A stretch of 64,000 nt of DNA from Streptomyces sp. NBC_01485 (GTDB lineage Bacteria > Actinomycetota > Actinomycetes > Streptomycetales > Streptomycetaceae). The stretch covers positions 5,332,001-5,396,000 of the forward strand of contig NZ_CP109435.1 in the NCBI RefSeq assembly GCF_036227125.1, written 5' to 3'. The notes under the pieces were generated by a model. The model made no database searches. It had not been told where the DNA came from and saw only the letters and a list, made by a program, of their open reading frames with translations. This document shows, piece by piece, positions 35,480 to 45,576 of the stretch. The position numbers were made by a program, and so were the translations under genes. The stretch's first letter is position 1. Every line of letters begins with the position of its first letter.

Positions 35480-37000
35480 GTGAGTAACGCCACCCTGCCT
35501 CCCCTGCCCTCCGCCGACCGCCCCGACGTCGCCGCGCGGCTGCGCGAGGCCCTGCTCGCGGCCTCCTTCACCGCGGACGGTCTCCTCGAACTGCTCGGCG
35601 CCCCCGCCTACGCGGCCCTGGCCCGCAGCGAGACCGTGCCCGCACTGCGCGCGACCCGCGGGGACACGCCGCTGGAGACGCTCGTCCGCCTCTTCCTGCT
35701 CCAGCAGCCCGTGCCGCACGCGCGCGTGGCGGAGTTCTTGCCGGTACGCGCGTGCGTGGACGCCGGCTGGCTCGTCCCCACGGGCGCGGACGAGGTCGCC
35801 GCGGCCGTGGACGTACGGCCCTACGGCGGGCCGGGCGGCGAGGACTGGTTCATCGTGTCCGACCTGGGGTGTGCGGTCGGCGGCGCCGGTGGCATCGGCA
35901 GCAAGGACGAGGGAGTCGTCCTGGGTGTGGGCGGCGCGTCGACGACCCTCGCCGGCATCACCGTCCGCAGGCCCGTCTCGGCCGCCCTCGACCTCGGCGC
36001 CGGGTCCGGCATCCAGGCGCTGCACGCCGCCCAGCACGCCACGCGCGTGACGGCGACCGATCTCAACCCGCGCGCGCTGCACAGCACCGCGCTCACCCTC
36101 GCGCTGTCCGGAGCCCCGGCCGCGGACCTGCGCCAGGGCTCGCTGTTCGAGCCGGTTCGGGACGACGAGACGTACGACCTGATCGTGTCGAACCCGCCCT
36201 TCGTGATCTCGCCCGGCGCCCGCCTGACCTACCGGGACGGCGGGATGGGCGGGGACGATCTGTGCCGCTCGCTCGTTCAAGGGGCGGGGGAACGGCTGAA
36301 CGACGGCGGGTTCGCGCAGTTCCTCGCCAACTGGCAGCACGTGGAAGGGGAGGACTGGCAGGACAGGCTCAGGTCGTGGGTGCCGCGCGGGTGCGACGCC
36401 TGGATCGTGCAGCGCGAGGTGCAGGACGTCACGCAGTACGCCGAGCTCTGGCTGAGGGACGCCGGCGACCACCGGGGCGACCCGGCCGAGTACCAGGCGC
36501 ACTACGACGCATGGCTGGACGAGTTCGAGGCGCGCAAGGTGAAGGCCGTCGGCTTCGGCTGGATCACGCTGCGGAAGACGGCGGCCGCGGAGCCCGTGAT
36601 CACGGTCGAGGAGTGGTCGTACGCGGTCGAGCAGCCGCTCGGCGACACGGTCGTGGCGCACTTCGAGCGGCTCGACTACCTGCGCGCGCACGACGACGCG
36701 GCCCTGCTCGCCGGGCGCTTCCGGCTGGGCACGGAGGTCGTCCAGGAACAGGTCGGGCTGCCCGGCGCCGAGGACCCGGAGCACGTCGTGCTGCGCCAGC
36801 ACCGCGGCATGCGCCGGGCCACCAAGGTGGACACGGTCGGCGCGGGCTTCGCGGGCGTGTGCGACGGCTCGCTGAGCGCCGGCCGGATCCTCGACGCCAT
36901 CGCGCAACTGGTCGGCGAGGATCCGGTGTCCCTGCGCGACCGCACTCCCGCCCAGATCCGCCTGCTGGTGGAGCAGGGGTTCCTCGAACCGGCCGAGTGA
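35480..37000 (+). CDS. Class I SAM-dependent methyltransferase (DUF7059/RlmG-like)
   Basis: A 506-residue protein. A helical N-terminal part covers about 1-150. A Rossmann methyltransferase follows with motif I SAALDLGAGSGIQALHAAQHA, ATDLNPRALH after it, and the catalytic YDLIVSNPPFVIS (NPPF), which is typical of enzymes that methylate amide or base nitrogens. The C-terminal 150 residues include a winged-helix-like segment. A nucleic-acid or protein target is likely; the exact one is unknown. GTG 35480 gives VSNATLPPLPS. Alone in its orientation block. Confidence 0.88.
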   Translation: MSNATLPPLPSADRPDVAARLREALLAASFTADGLLELLGAPAYAALARSETVPALRATRGDTPLETLVRLFLLQQPVPHARVAEFLPVRACVDAGWLVPTGADEVAAAVDVRPYGGPGGEDWFIVSDLGCAVGGAGGIGSKDEGVVLGVGGASTTLAGITVRRPVSAALDLGAGSGIQALHAAQHATRVTATDLNPRALHSTALTLALSGAPAADLRQGSLFEPVRDDETYDLIVSNPPFVISPGARLTYRDGGMGGDDLCRSLVQGAGERLNDGGFAQFLANWQHVEGEDWQDRLRSWVPRGCDAWIVQREVQDVTQYAELWLRDAGDHRGDPAEYQAHYDAWLDEFEARKVKAVGFGWITLRKTAAAEPVITVEEWSYAVEQPLGDTVVAHFERLDYLRAHDDAALLAGRFRLGTEVVQEQVGLPGAEDPEHVVLRQHRGMRRATKVDTVGAGFAGVCDGSLSAGRILDAIAQLVGEDPVSLRDRTPAQIRLLVEQGFLEPAE

Positions 37001-37202
37001 CCTGGTGGTGCCCGGTGGCGCCTGGTCGTGCCCTGCCTCGCACCTGGTTCCGTCCCGTCCCGCCGGACGGCGGCTCGCCGAGCCCCTCCGCGTCGACCCG
37101 TAGTCCCGGCGTTCACCCAGGGTTCGCCGGGTCGCCGTCCGCGCGTGACAGCCTCTCGGGGCCGGGGTATGCGTGGGTGGGAGAAAAGGGGCGCGGGCGA
37201 TC

Positions 37203-37400
37203 ATGGAGAGCGGGTCGGCGATCTTCGCGGGAACGGTGTTCGCATTGTTCGGGGGCTCGCTGCTGGTGTGGACCGCGGTTCGGGTGTGGCATCGCGAACC
37301 CGTGGCCGAAGATGTGAGCCCCGTCGCATCGGCGAGCCTCGCGGTCGTCGCCGCGGTCGTCGCGCTGGCCGTCGGAACCTGGTGCTTCACCCAGTTCTGA
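37203..37400 (+). CDS. Small two-span membrane protein
   Basis: A 65-residue protein with two hydrophobic segments (AIFAGTVFALFGGSLLVWTAV and ASLAVVAAVVALAVGTWCF) joined by a short polar loop. No motif is recognised. ATG 37203 gives a compact two-span protein; ATG 37173 would add ten basic residues. Conserved next to topA in Streptomyces as far as I recall. Confidence 0.68.
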   Translation: MESGSAIFAGTVFALFGGSLLVWTAVRVWHREPVAEDVSPVASASLAVVAAVVALAVGTWCFTQF

Positions 37401-37806
37401 AACCGCCTCCGGGACGACCCCCGGGACGACCTCCTGGGTCACCTCCCGAACCGTCTCCGAGGCCGCCCCGGGACCGACTTCGGATCCGGCTCAGGAACTG
37501 CTTCGGAACTGTTTCGGGACGACTTGAGGACGGACTTCGAGGGTCCCGTCGCCCCCGTTCGAACCGCTTGTGCGTGGTCACGCCGGTAAAGGGGAAGGCG
37601 CGTTCCGGTCGTACGGAAAAGGACCGGTCGGTACTCCGGGCGGCAGGAATGGCGGTAGTCGGGTTACCGTTCGAGTGGCCGTTGCGGGCTTTTCCCGTTT
37701 GACACGGGGGCGGGATGTACCGTCACACTCCGCAGCGTCACCATGACCCGACCCCGGGAGCAAAGGCCTGGGGAGGCCCCAGCGTCGACCGGAGAGATGA
37801 GCGAAG
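37401..37806. other. Intergenic leader region of topA
   Basis: These 406 bp precede topA. The first 130 bp contain several imperfect copies of CGGGACGAC or CGGAAC that look like decayed short repeats. TTGACA at 37699-37704 could be a -35 element for topA, but no good -10 lies at the right distance. Streptomyces topA is known to respond to DNA supercoiling, so promoters are expected here. No gene is seen. Confidence 0.45.
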
Positions 37807-40638
37807 TTGTCCCCGACCAGCGAGACCGCAAAGGGCGGCCGCCGACTCGTGATCGTCGAGTCGCCTGCCAAGGCGAAGACCATCAAGGGTTACCTCGGCC
37901 CCGGCTACATCGTCGAGGCCAGCGTCGGGCACATCCGCGACCTTCCCAACGGCGCCGCGGAGGTGCCGGATTCGTACACCGGCGAGGTCCGCCGCCTCGG
38001 TGTGGACGTCGAACACGACTTCCAGCCGATCTACGTGGTCAACGCCGACAAGCGGGCGCAGGTCAAGAAGCTCAAGGATCTCCTCAAGGAGTCCGACGAG
38101 CTCTTCCTCGCCACCGATGAGGACCGGGAGGGCGAGGCGATCGCCTGGCACCTCCAGGAAGTCCTCAAGCCCAAGATCCCCGTCAAGCGGATGGTCTTCC
38201 ACGAGATCACCAAGGACGCGATCCGGGCCGCCGTAGCCAACCCGCGCCAGCTCAACCAGAAGCTCGTCGACGCCCAGGAGACCCGCCGCATCCTAGACCG
38301 CCTCTACGGCTACGAGGTCTCGCCGGTCCTGTGGAAGAAGGTCATGCCGCGCCTGTCGGCCGGCCGTGTCCAGTCCGTCGCCACACGACTCGTGGTGCAG
38401 CGGGAACGCGAGCGCATCGCGTTTCGTTCTGCTGAGTACTGGGACCTGACGGGCACCTTCGCGACCGGCCGCGCGGGAGACACGTCGGACCCGTCGTCGC
38501 TGGTCGCACGCCTGCAGGCCGTCGACGGCAGGCGGGTCGCGCAGGGCCGCGACTTCGACTCCCTGGGACAACTCAAGAGCGCGAACATCCTCCACCTCGA
38601 CGAGGCGGACGCCCGCGCCCTCGCCGCCGCCCTGGAGAACACGCGGTTCGCCGTCCGGTCCGTCGAGTCCAAGCCGTACCGCCGCTCGCCGTACGCCCCG
38701 TTCCGTACGACGACGCTGCAGCAGGAGGCGAGCCGAAAGCTCGGCTTCGGCGCGAAGGCCACCATGCAGGTCGCGCAGAAGCTGTACGAGAACGGCTACA
38801 TCACCTACATGCGTACGGACTCCACGACGCTGAGCGAGACGGCGATCACCGCCGCCCGCGCCCAGGTCACGCAGTTGTACGGCGCCGAATACCTGCCGGC
38901 GCAGCCGCGCACGTACGCCGGGAAGGTCAAGAACGCGCAGGAGGCGCACGAGGCGATCCGCCCCTCGGGTGATCGTTTCCGTACGCCTGCCGAGACGGGC
39001 CTGACCGGCGACCAGTTCAGGCTCTACGAGCTGATCTGGAAGCGGACGGTCGCCTCCCAGATGAAGGACGCGGTCGGCAACAGCGTCACCGTGAAGATCG
39101 GTGGCGCGGCGGCCGACGGCCGGGACGTCGAGTTCAGCGCCTCCGGCAAGACGATCACCTTCCACGGCTTCCTGAAGGCCTACGTCGAGGGCGCCGACGA
39201 CCCGAACGCCGAGCTGGACGACCGCGAGCGCCGCCTGCCCCAGGTCAACGAGGGCGACGCCCTCCGCGCCGAGGAGGTCACGGTCGACGGGCACGCCACC
39301 AAGCCCCCGGCCCGCTACACCGAGGCGTCGCTCGTCAAGGAGCTCGAAGAGCGCGAGATCGGCCGCCCGTCGACGTACGCGTCGATCATCGGCACGATCC
39401 TCGACCGCGGCTATGTGTTCAAGAAGGGCACGGCACTCGTCCCGTCCTTCCTGTCCTTCGCCGTGGTCAACCTTCTGGAGAAGCACTTCGGGCGGCTCGT
39501 CGACTACGACTTCACCGCCAGGATGGAGGACGACCTCGACGCCATCGCGCGCGGCGAGGCCCAGTCGGTGCCGTGGCTGAAGCGGTTCTACTTCGGCGAG
39601 GGTGCGGGCAAGGGCGGCGCGGCCGACGCCGGGAACGGCGACGGGGACCACCTCGGCGGCCTCAAGGAGCTGGTGACCGACCTGGGCGCGATCGACGCGC
39701 GCGAGGTGTCGTCGTTCCCCGTGGGCAGCGGCATCGTGCTGCGGGTTGGGCGTTACGGCCCCTACATCGAGCGCGGCGAGAAGGACTCCGAGGGCCACCA
39801 GCGCGCGGACGTCCCCGAGGATCTCGCCCCGGACGAGCTGTCGGTCGAGTACGCGGAGGAACTGCTCGCCAAGCCGAGCGGCGACTTCGAGCTCGGTGCC
39901 GACCCGGAGTCGGGCCACCAGATCATCGCCCGCGACGGCCGCTACGGCCCGTACGTCACCGAGGTGCTCCCCGAGGGCACCCCGAAGACCGGCAAGAACG
40001 CCGTCAAGCCGCGTACGGCCTCGCTGTTCAAGTCGATGTCGCTCGACACGGTGACGCTCGCGGACGCCCTCAAGCTGATGTCGCTGCCCCGCGTGGTCGG
40101 CAAGGACGCCGAGGGCGTGGAGATCACCGCGCAGAACGGCCGCTACGGGCCGTACCTGAAGAAGGGCACGGACTCGCGGTCGCTGCAGACCGAGGACCAG
40201 CTCTTCACGATCACCCTCGAAGAGTCGCTGGAGATCTACTCCCAGCCCAAGCAGCGTGGCCGGGCCGCCGCCAAGCCGCCGCTGAAGGAGCTGGGCGCGG
40301 ACCCGGTCAGCGGGCAGCCGGTCGTCGTCAAGGACGGCCGTTTCGGGCCGTACGTCACCGACGGGGAGACCAACGCGACCCTGCGCTCCGATGACAGCGT
40401 CGAGGAGATCACCCCGGAGCGCGGCTTCGAGCTGCTCGCCGAGAAGCGCGCCAAGGCGCCGGCCAAGAAGACGGCCAAGAAGGCTCCCGCGAAGAAGGCG
40501 ACGGCGAAGAAGGCGGCCGCCCCGGCCAAGAAGACGGCCGCGAAGACGACCACGGCGAAGAAGACCACCACGGCGAAGAAGACGGCCGCGAAGAAGGCGA
40601 CGGCCACTCCGTCCTCGTCCTCCTCGTCGGAGGACTGA
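37807..40638 (+). CDS. topA: DNA topoisomerase I
   Basis: A 943-residue type IA topoisomerase that relaxes negative supercoils. The TOPRIM domain is LVIVESPAKAKTIKGYLG with the acidic triad in LATDEDREGEAIAWHL. The catalytic tyrosine is Y334 in YITYMRTDST. The Streptomyces hallmark is present: repeated C-terminal domains (GRYGPYxxxG occurs several times) and then a lysine-rich tail (KKTAKKAPAKK...) ending SSSSSSED, in place of the E. coli zinc fingers. The TTG start at 37807 is supported by GGAGAG upstream and by MSPTSETAKGG. A hairpin lies downstream. Confidence 0.97.
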   Translation: MSPTSETAKGGRRLVIVESPAKAKTIKGYLGPGYIVEASVGHIRDLPNGAAEVPDSYTGEVRRLGVDVEHDFQPIYVVNADKRAQVKKLKDLLKESDELFLATDEDREGEAIAWHLQEVLKPKIPVKRMVFHEITKDAIRAAVANPRQLNQKLVDAQETRRILDRLYGYEVSPVLWKKVMPRLSAGRVQSVATRLVVQRERERIAFRSAEYWDLTGTFATGRAGDTSDPSSLVARLQAVDGRRVAQGRDFDSLGQLKSANILHLDEADARALAAALENTRFAVRSVESKPYRRSPYAPFRTTTLQQEASRKLGFGAKATMQVAQKLYENGYITYMRTDSTTLSETAITAARAQVTQLYGAEYLPAQPRTYAGKVKNAQEAHEAIRPSGDRFRTPAETGLTGDQFRLYELIWKRTVASQMKDAVGNSVTVKIGGAAADGRDVEFSASGKTITFHGFLKAYVEGADDPNAELDDRERRLPQVNEGDALRAEEVTVDGHATKPPARYTEASLVKELEEREIGRPSTYASIIGTILDRGYVFKKGTALVPSFLSFAVVNLLEKHFGRLVDYDFTARMEDDLDAIARGEAQSVPWLKRFYFGEGAGKGGAADAGNGDGDHLGGLKELVTDLGAIDAREVSSFPVGSGIVLRVGRYGPYIERGEKDSEGHQRADVPEDLAPDELSVEYAEELLAKPSGDFELGADPESGHQIIARDGRYGPYVTEVLPEGTPKTGKNAVKPRTASLFKSMSLDTVTLADALKLMSLPRVVGKDAEGVEITAQNGRYGPYLKKGTDSRSLQTEDQLFTITLEESLEIYSQPKQRGRAAAKPPLKELGADPVSGQPVVVKDGRFGPYVTDGETNATLRSDDSVEEITPERGFELLAEKRAKAPAKKTAKKAPAKKATAKKAAAPAKKTAAKTTTAKKTTTAKKTAAKKATATPSSSSSSED

Positions 40639-40730
40639 TCGGTCTCGTCCGGGGTTTGATCGACCTCGTCGGAGATTGATCGACGGCTGACCTGAGCCAC
40701 CGTTTCTCCACAGTGGGTTCGCGAAACGAA

Positions 40731-40759
40731 CGCCCCGGCATCACTTTGGTGTCGGGGCG
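40731..40759 (+). terminator. Terminator after topA
   Basis: The arms CGCCCCG and CGGGGCG, extended by imperfect GCATCA / TGGTGT pairing, lie about 95 bases after the topA stop. Three imperfect copies of TGATCGRCCTCGTC stand in between. Confidence 0.5.
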
Positions 40760-40815
40760 GTCGTACAGGTGGACGGGGGCCTTGGACTGTCAGTCCTGGC
40801 CGATAGGCTGAAAGC

Positions 40816-43800
40816 ATGACGCGAGCCGAGCAGCCAACGGCCCACCACCCGGCCCCGGACAACGCCCTGGTGGTGGACTCACGTGAGCGCGCCGTGCGCG
40901 CCCTGTTGCGTGAGCCGCAGCTCAAGCGGCTGTGGAGCGCGCAGTTGGTGGGCGGTGTGGGAGACGGCCTCGCACTCCTGGTGTTCGTCCTCCTCGTCCT
41001 CCAGGCGGCCATCGCCGAGGGCTCCTTCGGAGGCGGTTACCGGGGTGTGGCGTTCGCAGTGGCGATCGTCTTCGGGGTACGCATTCTGGCCACCCTGCTC
41101 TTCGGCGCCGTCCTGCTGGGCCCACTGACCTCACTGACCTCACCGGACGGCCCGCTCGACCGCCGCTGGACCATGGTCGGCGCCGACGGGCTGCGCGCCG
41201 TGCTGCTGATCGTCGCGCCCCTGTGGATCGACTGGACGCCGGACGACGCCCTGGCCCTGCTGTTCGTCACGGTCTTCGTGACCGGCGTCGCCGAGCGGTT
41301 CTGGACGGTCGCCCGCGAGAGCGCGGCCCCCGCCCTGCTGCCCGCCCCGCCCCTGGAGGGCGCGACCGTACGCCCGTTGCCGGACCACATGGACGCCCTG
41401 CGCCGTCTGTCGCTGCGCACGGGCTTCGTGACGATCCCGCTGGGTGCGGCCACGCTGGTCGTCGCGGCATTGTTCAACAATCTGCTCGGCGCCGGGATCG
41501 CCTGGTTCGGCCAGCACCAGGCGGCCCTCGCCTCGTACGTCGCCGGGGGGCTGTTCGCCGGGTCCCTGTCCATCGTGACGTTCCTGGAGCTGCCCAAGAC
41601 GCGCACCCCGCGCGCGCGGTCGCCGCTCGAAGGACTGCGCCGCCCCAGGACCGCCACCGGCGTCGACGCGGGCCGCACGGGCGCGATCCCGCTGCTGGTC
41701 CTCGCCTGCGCCGCCGTCGCCGGGGCGATCTCCGCCGCCGTCGCCGTGGCCGTGCTGCACGCCAAGGACCTGGGCGGCGGCCCGGTGCTGTACGGGCTGC
41801 TCGTGCTCGGGCTGACCGGCGGCGTCGTCGTCGGCGTGCGTACGGCACCGAAGGTGCTGGTGTCGCTGTCGCGGCGCCGACTGCTCGCGCTGGCCATCGC
41901 CTTCACCGGCTTGGCACTGCTGGCCGCCGGGCTGGTCCCGGACGTCACCAGCGTGCTGCTGATCGTGGCCCTGGCCGGCGTCGGCGCGGGCGTCGCCGCC
42001 AACACCGGGCACGCGCTGCTCGACCAGGAGACGGAGGAGCACCGCCGGACCCGTACGGCGGAGCACCTGCACGCGGTCGTGCGGGTCCTCGTGGCGCTGG
42101 GCGCGCTGATCGCCCCGCTGGTGGCGGCGCTCATCGGGCCGCACCGGCTGGAGAACGGCAAGTTCGTGTTCGCGCACGGCGGCGCCGCGTTCACGCTGAT
42201 GCTGGTCGGCGCGCTGCTGCTGCCGGTGGCCGCACTGGTGCTCGCCAAGGTCGACGACCGCTCCGGCGTACCCCTGCGGAAGGACCTGCGGGACGCTCTG
42301 TTGGGCGGCGACGACCCGGTGCAGACCCCGGCCATGACCGGCTTCTTCATCGCCCTGGAGGGCGGCGACGGCGCCGGCAAGTCCACCCAGGCCGAGGCGC
42401 TCGCCGAGTGGATCAGGGCCAAGGGGCATGAGGTCGTCCTCACGCGCGAACCGGGGGCCACGCCCGTGGGCAAGCGGCTGCGCTCGATCCTGCTGGACGT
42501 CTCCAGTGCCGGGCTCTCGCACCGCGCGGAGGCACTGTTGTACGCGGCGGACCGCGCGGAGCACGTCGACACGGTCGTACGGCCCGCCCTGGAGCGCGGC
42601 GCGGTGGTGATCACCGACCGGTACGTCGACTCGTCCGTGGCCTACCAGGGCGCCGGCCGCGACCTGTCCCCGACCGAGATCGCGCGGATCTCGCGCTGGG
42701 CGACGAACGGCCTGGTGCCGCATCTGACGGTCCTGCTGGACGTGTCCCCGGAGGCCGCCCGCGAGCGCTTCACTGAGGCCCCGGACCGACTGGAGTCGGA
42801 GCCCGCGGAGTTCCACGCGCGCGTGCGCTCCGGTTTCCTCACGCTGGCCGCCGCCGACCCGGGCCGCTACCTGGTGGTCGACGCGGGCCAGGAGCCAGAG
42901 GCCGTCACGGCCGTCGTCCGGCACCGCCTCGACCGACTGCTGCCCCTGTCCGAGGCCGAGATCAAGGCCCAGGAAGAGGCGCGCAAGAAGGCCGAGGAGG
43001 ACGCCCGCCGCAAGGCCGAGGAAGAGGCCGCCCGCAAGGCGGAGGAGGAGCGCCTCGAGCGCGAGCGCCAGGAGCAGCTCGCCAAGCTGCGCGCCGAGGA
43101 GGAGGAGCGCAAGCGGCGCGAGCTGGAGGAGGCGCAGCGGCGCGAGGCCGAACGGCAGGCCGAGGAGGCCCGGCTGCGCGCCGAGGAGGCCCGCAGGCGT
43201 GCCGAGGAGGAGCGGGTCCGGCTCCTCGCGGAGGAGAAGGCCCGAGCCGAGGAGGAGGTCCGCCGCAAGGCGGAGGAGGAGCGGCGTCGCAAGCAGGCCG
43301 TGGAGGAGGCCCGGCTGCGCGCCGAGGCCGAGGCGCTGCGCCTGGAGAAGCAGCGCAAGGCCGAGGAGGCGCTGCTGCGTGCCGAGGCGGCCCGCCGCGC
43401 GGCGGAGCAGGCCGCGGCGGCGGCGCAGGTCGGCCCGAAGCCGACGCGCCCCACGCCGCCTGCCCCTTCGACCGCATCGGCGGCTTCGGCGGTCCCGCCG
43501 GAGGCGGTGACCATGCCGACGCCGGTGGTGAATCCGGCGAAGCCGAACCCGCCGGGCGGCCCGGCGGACGAGACGGCGGTGCTGCCGCGGATCCGGATGG
43601 ACAAGGAACCCGCGCAGTCACAGCCGCAGTCGCGGTCGGAATCCCAGTCGCAGTCGCAGTCCTCGCGGCAGTCCGGGAAGCCCGCGGGCTCCGCCGGGGG
43701 AGCCGACGGCGAGGTGACGGCCGAACTGCCCCAGCCGTCGGTGCCGCCGGGGGCCGCGGACGATACGGCGGTGCTGCCTCCGGTGCGCGAGGAGCGCCCC

Positions 43801-44073
43801 GAGGAGGAGACGGCCGTACTGCCTCCGGTGCGGGGCGGGAGCCCCTCGGACCGGGTGCCGCCGGGCTACTTCCGCGACGAGCAGGGCGAACGGACGCGTG
43901 AGTTGCCTCAGGTCGACGAGCAGGGCGCGCCCCGGCAGCGGCCCCGTTCGGACTGGGCCGAGGAGACCCCGCTGGACGACCTGCCCTCGCTGGCGGACGA
44001 ACTGCTGGGCCCGCACCGGGACGAGGAAGGGTACGACGAGGGCCGCGGCGGCGGCCGGGGCCGGCGGCGCTGA
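40816..44073 (+). CDS. tmk: MFS-type membrane domain fused to thymidylate kinase with long coiled-coil tail
   Basis: A 1085-residue fusion. Residues about 35-480 form an MFS-like membrane domain with 10-12 spans. Residues 512-710 are thymidylate kinase (dTMP to dTDP): P-loop FIALEGGDGAGKST, then VLTREPGATPVG and the DRY motif VVITDRYVDSSVAYQG. Residues about 715-865 are a highly charged coiled coil of EEARKKAEE-type heptads. The C-terminal 200 residues are disordered, with three (D/E)ETAVLPP-like repeats. Streptomyces keep this fusion next to holB. The kinase is essential for DNA synthesis; the role of the membrane domain is unknown. Confidence 0.93.
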   Translation: MTRAEQPTAHHPAPDNALVVDSRERAVRALLREPQLKRLWSAQLVGGVGDGLALLVFVLLVLQAAIAEGSFGGGYRGVAFAVAIVFGVRILATLLFGAVLLGPLTSLTSPDGPLDRRWTMVGADGLRAVLLIVAPLWIDWTPDDALALLFVTVFVTGVAERFWTVARESAAPALLPAPPLEGATVRPLPDHMDALRRLSLRTGFVTIPLGAATLVVAALFNNLLGAGIAWFGQHQAALASYVAGGLFAGSLSIVTFLELPKTRTPRARSPLEGLRRPRTATGVDAGRTGAIPLLVLACAAVAGAISAAVAVAVLHAKDLGGGPVLYGLLVLGLTGGVVVGVRTAPKVLVSLSRRRLLALAIAFTGLALLAAGLVPDVTSVLLIVALAGVGAGVAANTGHALLDQETEEHRRTRTAEHLHAVVRVLVALGALIAPLVAALIGPHRLENGKFVFAHGGAAFTLMLVGALLLPVAALVLAKVDDRSGVPLRKDLRDALLGGDDPVQTPAMTGFFIALEGGDGAGKSTQAEALAEWIRAKGHEVVLTREPGATPVGKRLRSILLDVSSAGLSHRAEALLYAADRAEHVDTVVRPALERGAVVITDRYVDSSVAYQGAGRDLSPTEIARISRWATNGLVPHLTVLLDVSPEAARERFTEAPDRLESEPAEFHARVRSGFLTLAAADPGRYLVVDAGQEPEAVTAVVRHRLDRLLPLSEAEIKAQEEARKKAEEDARRKAEEEAARKAEEERLERERQEQLAKLRAEEEERKRRELEEAQRREAERQAEEARLRAEEARRRAEEERVRLLAEEKARAEEEVRRKAEEERRRKQAVEEARLRAEAEALRLEKQRKAEEALLRAEAARRAAEQAAAAAQVGPKPTRPTPPAPSTASAASAVPPEAVTMPTPVVNPAKPNPPGGPADETAVLPRIRMDKEPAQSQPQSRSESQSQSQSSRQSGKPAGSAGGADGEVTAELPQPSVPPGAADDTAVLPPVREERPEEETAVLPPVRGGSPSDRVPPGYFRDEQGERTRELPQVDEQGAPRQRPRSDWAEETPLDDLPSLADELLGPHRDEEGYDEGRGGGRGRRR

Positions 44074-44234
44074 GCATCGCTCACGCACGGCACCACTCTG
44101 TGGCGCTGTGGCCTGTGGCGCTCGACCGTCGCCGGATTGTCAGTGGTTCCCCGCACAATGGAACCCGCAGCGCGAAACGGGACGAAGGCGCAGGCGATGT
44201 CGATGATGACGATGACGAACGGGGGGCGTGACGT

Positions 44235-45440
44235 ATGACCGTGTGGGACGACCTCGTCGGGCAGGAGAGGGTGAGTGAGCAGTTGGCCGCTGCCGCTCGG
44301 GACGCCGACGCGCTCGTCACCGCGGTCACCTCCGGTACGGCGCCGCCCGAGGCGTCGAAGATGACGCACGCCTGGCTGTTCACGGGCCCGCCCGGCGCCG
44401 GCCGCGCCCAGGTGGCGCGGGCGTTCGCCGCCGCGCTGCAGTGCGTGAGCCCGGACCGCGCACTCGGCGGCGCCCCCGGCTGCGGGTTCTGCGACGGCTG
44501 TCATACGGCGCTCATCGGCACCCACGCCGACGTCAGCACCGTCGCCGCCGTCGGCTCGCAGATCCTCGCCGAGGACATGCGCGACACCGTCCGCAAGTCG
44601 TACACCTCGCCCGCCACGGGCCGCTGGCAGGTCATCCTCGTGGAGGACGCCGAGCGGCTGAACGAGAAGTCCGCCAACGCCGTCCTGAAGGCGGTCGAGG
44701 AGCCCGCCCCGCGCACGGTCTGGCTGCTCTGCGCACCCTCCCTGGAGGACGTGCTGCCCACCATCCGCTCCCGCTGCCGGCACCTGAACCTGCGCACGCC
44801 TTCCGTCGACGCCGTCGCCGACATGCTGGTACGGCGCGAGGGCATCGAGCCGGCCGTGGCCGCGGCCGCCGCCCGGGCCACCCAGGGGCACGTCGACCGG
44901 GCCCGGCGCCTGGCCACCGACCCCGCCGCCCGCGAGCGCCGCGCGGCCGTGCTGAAGCTGCCCCTGCGCGTCGACGACATCGGCGGTTGCCTCAGAGCCG
45001 CCCAGGAGCTGGTCGACGCGGCCACCGAGGACGCCAAGCAGCTCGCGGAGGAGATGGACGGCAAGGAGACCGAGGAGCTGAAGGCGGCGATGGGCGCGTC
45101 CCAGGGCGGCCGGATGCCGCGCGGCACGGCGGGCGTGATGAAGGACCTCGAGGACAAGCAGAAGCGCCGCCGGACACGTACGCAGCGCGACAGCCTCGAC
45201 CTCGCGCTCACCGACCTGACCGCCTTCTACCGTGACGTCCTCGCCCTCCAGCTCGGCTCCCGCGTTGCGATCGCCAACGCGGACGCCGAGGACGCGTTGG
45301 AGCGGCTCGCCCGCGGCAGCAGACCGGAGACCACCCTCCGGCGCATCGAGGCCATCGCCGCGTGCAGACAGTCCCTCGACCGCAACGTGGCTCCGCTGCT
45401 GGCCGTGGAGGCGATGACGATGGCGCTGAGAGCGGGTTGA
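44235..45440 (+). CDS. holB: DNA polymerase III subunit delta'
   Basis: A 401-residue clamp-loader subunit of the replicative polymerase. The P-loop is degenerate (LFTGPPGAGRAQVARAFA, with no GKT/S), as expected for delta'. Zinc-binding cysteines are in CVSPDRALGGAPGCGFCDGC, and the sensor region is ILVEDAERLNEKSANAVLKAVEEP with VLPTIRSRCRHL (SRC motif). It lies downstream of tmk, as in many bacteria, with 161 bp between. Confidence 0.95.
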   Translation: MTVWDDLVGQERVSEQLAAAARDADALVTAVTSGTAPPEASKMTHAWLFTGPPGAGRAQVARAFAAALQCVSPDRALGGAPGCGFCDGCHTALIGTHADVSTVAAVGSQILAEDMRDTVRKSYTSPATGRWQVILVEDAERLNEKSANAVLKAVEEPAPRTVWLLCAPSLEDVLPTIRSRCRHLNLRTPSVDAVADMLVRREGIEPAVAAAAARATQGHVDRARRLATDPAARERRAAVLKLPLRVDDIGGCLRAAQELVDAATEDAKQLAEEMDGKETEELKAAMGASQGGRMPRGTAGVMKDLEDKQKRRRTRTQRDSLDLALTDLTAFYRDVLALQLGSRVAIANADAEDALERLARGSRPETTLRRIEAIAACRQSLDRNVAPLLAVEAMTMALRAG

Positions 45441-45576
45441 CGTCGCCGGTGGGGCGTCCCCCCGGGGGCCTGGGGGTGGGTGGGTGACCGTCGGCGGCGG
45501 GTTGACGGAGTAACTCGTCCGTGGCAGTTCGCGTACGTAAGGCATGCGCACCGTCGCGCAGAGTTACGCTCGATGG

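Noticed and set aside
34382..37390. 1002-residue minus-strand frame across hppA end, the lipoprotein and the methyltransferase
   Set aside because: It is antisense to three well-supported genes and its composition (R, G, V, H runs) is that of a GC-rich shadow frame.
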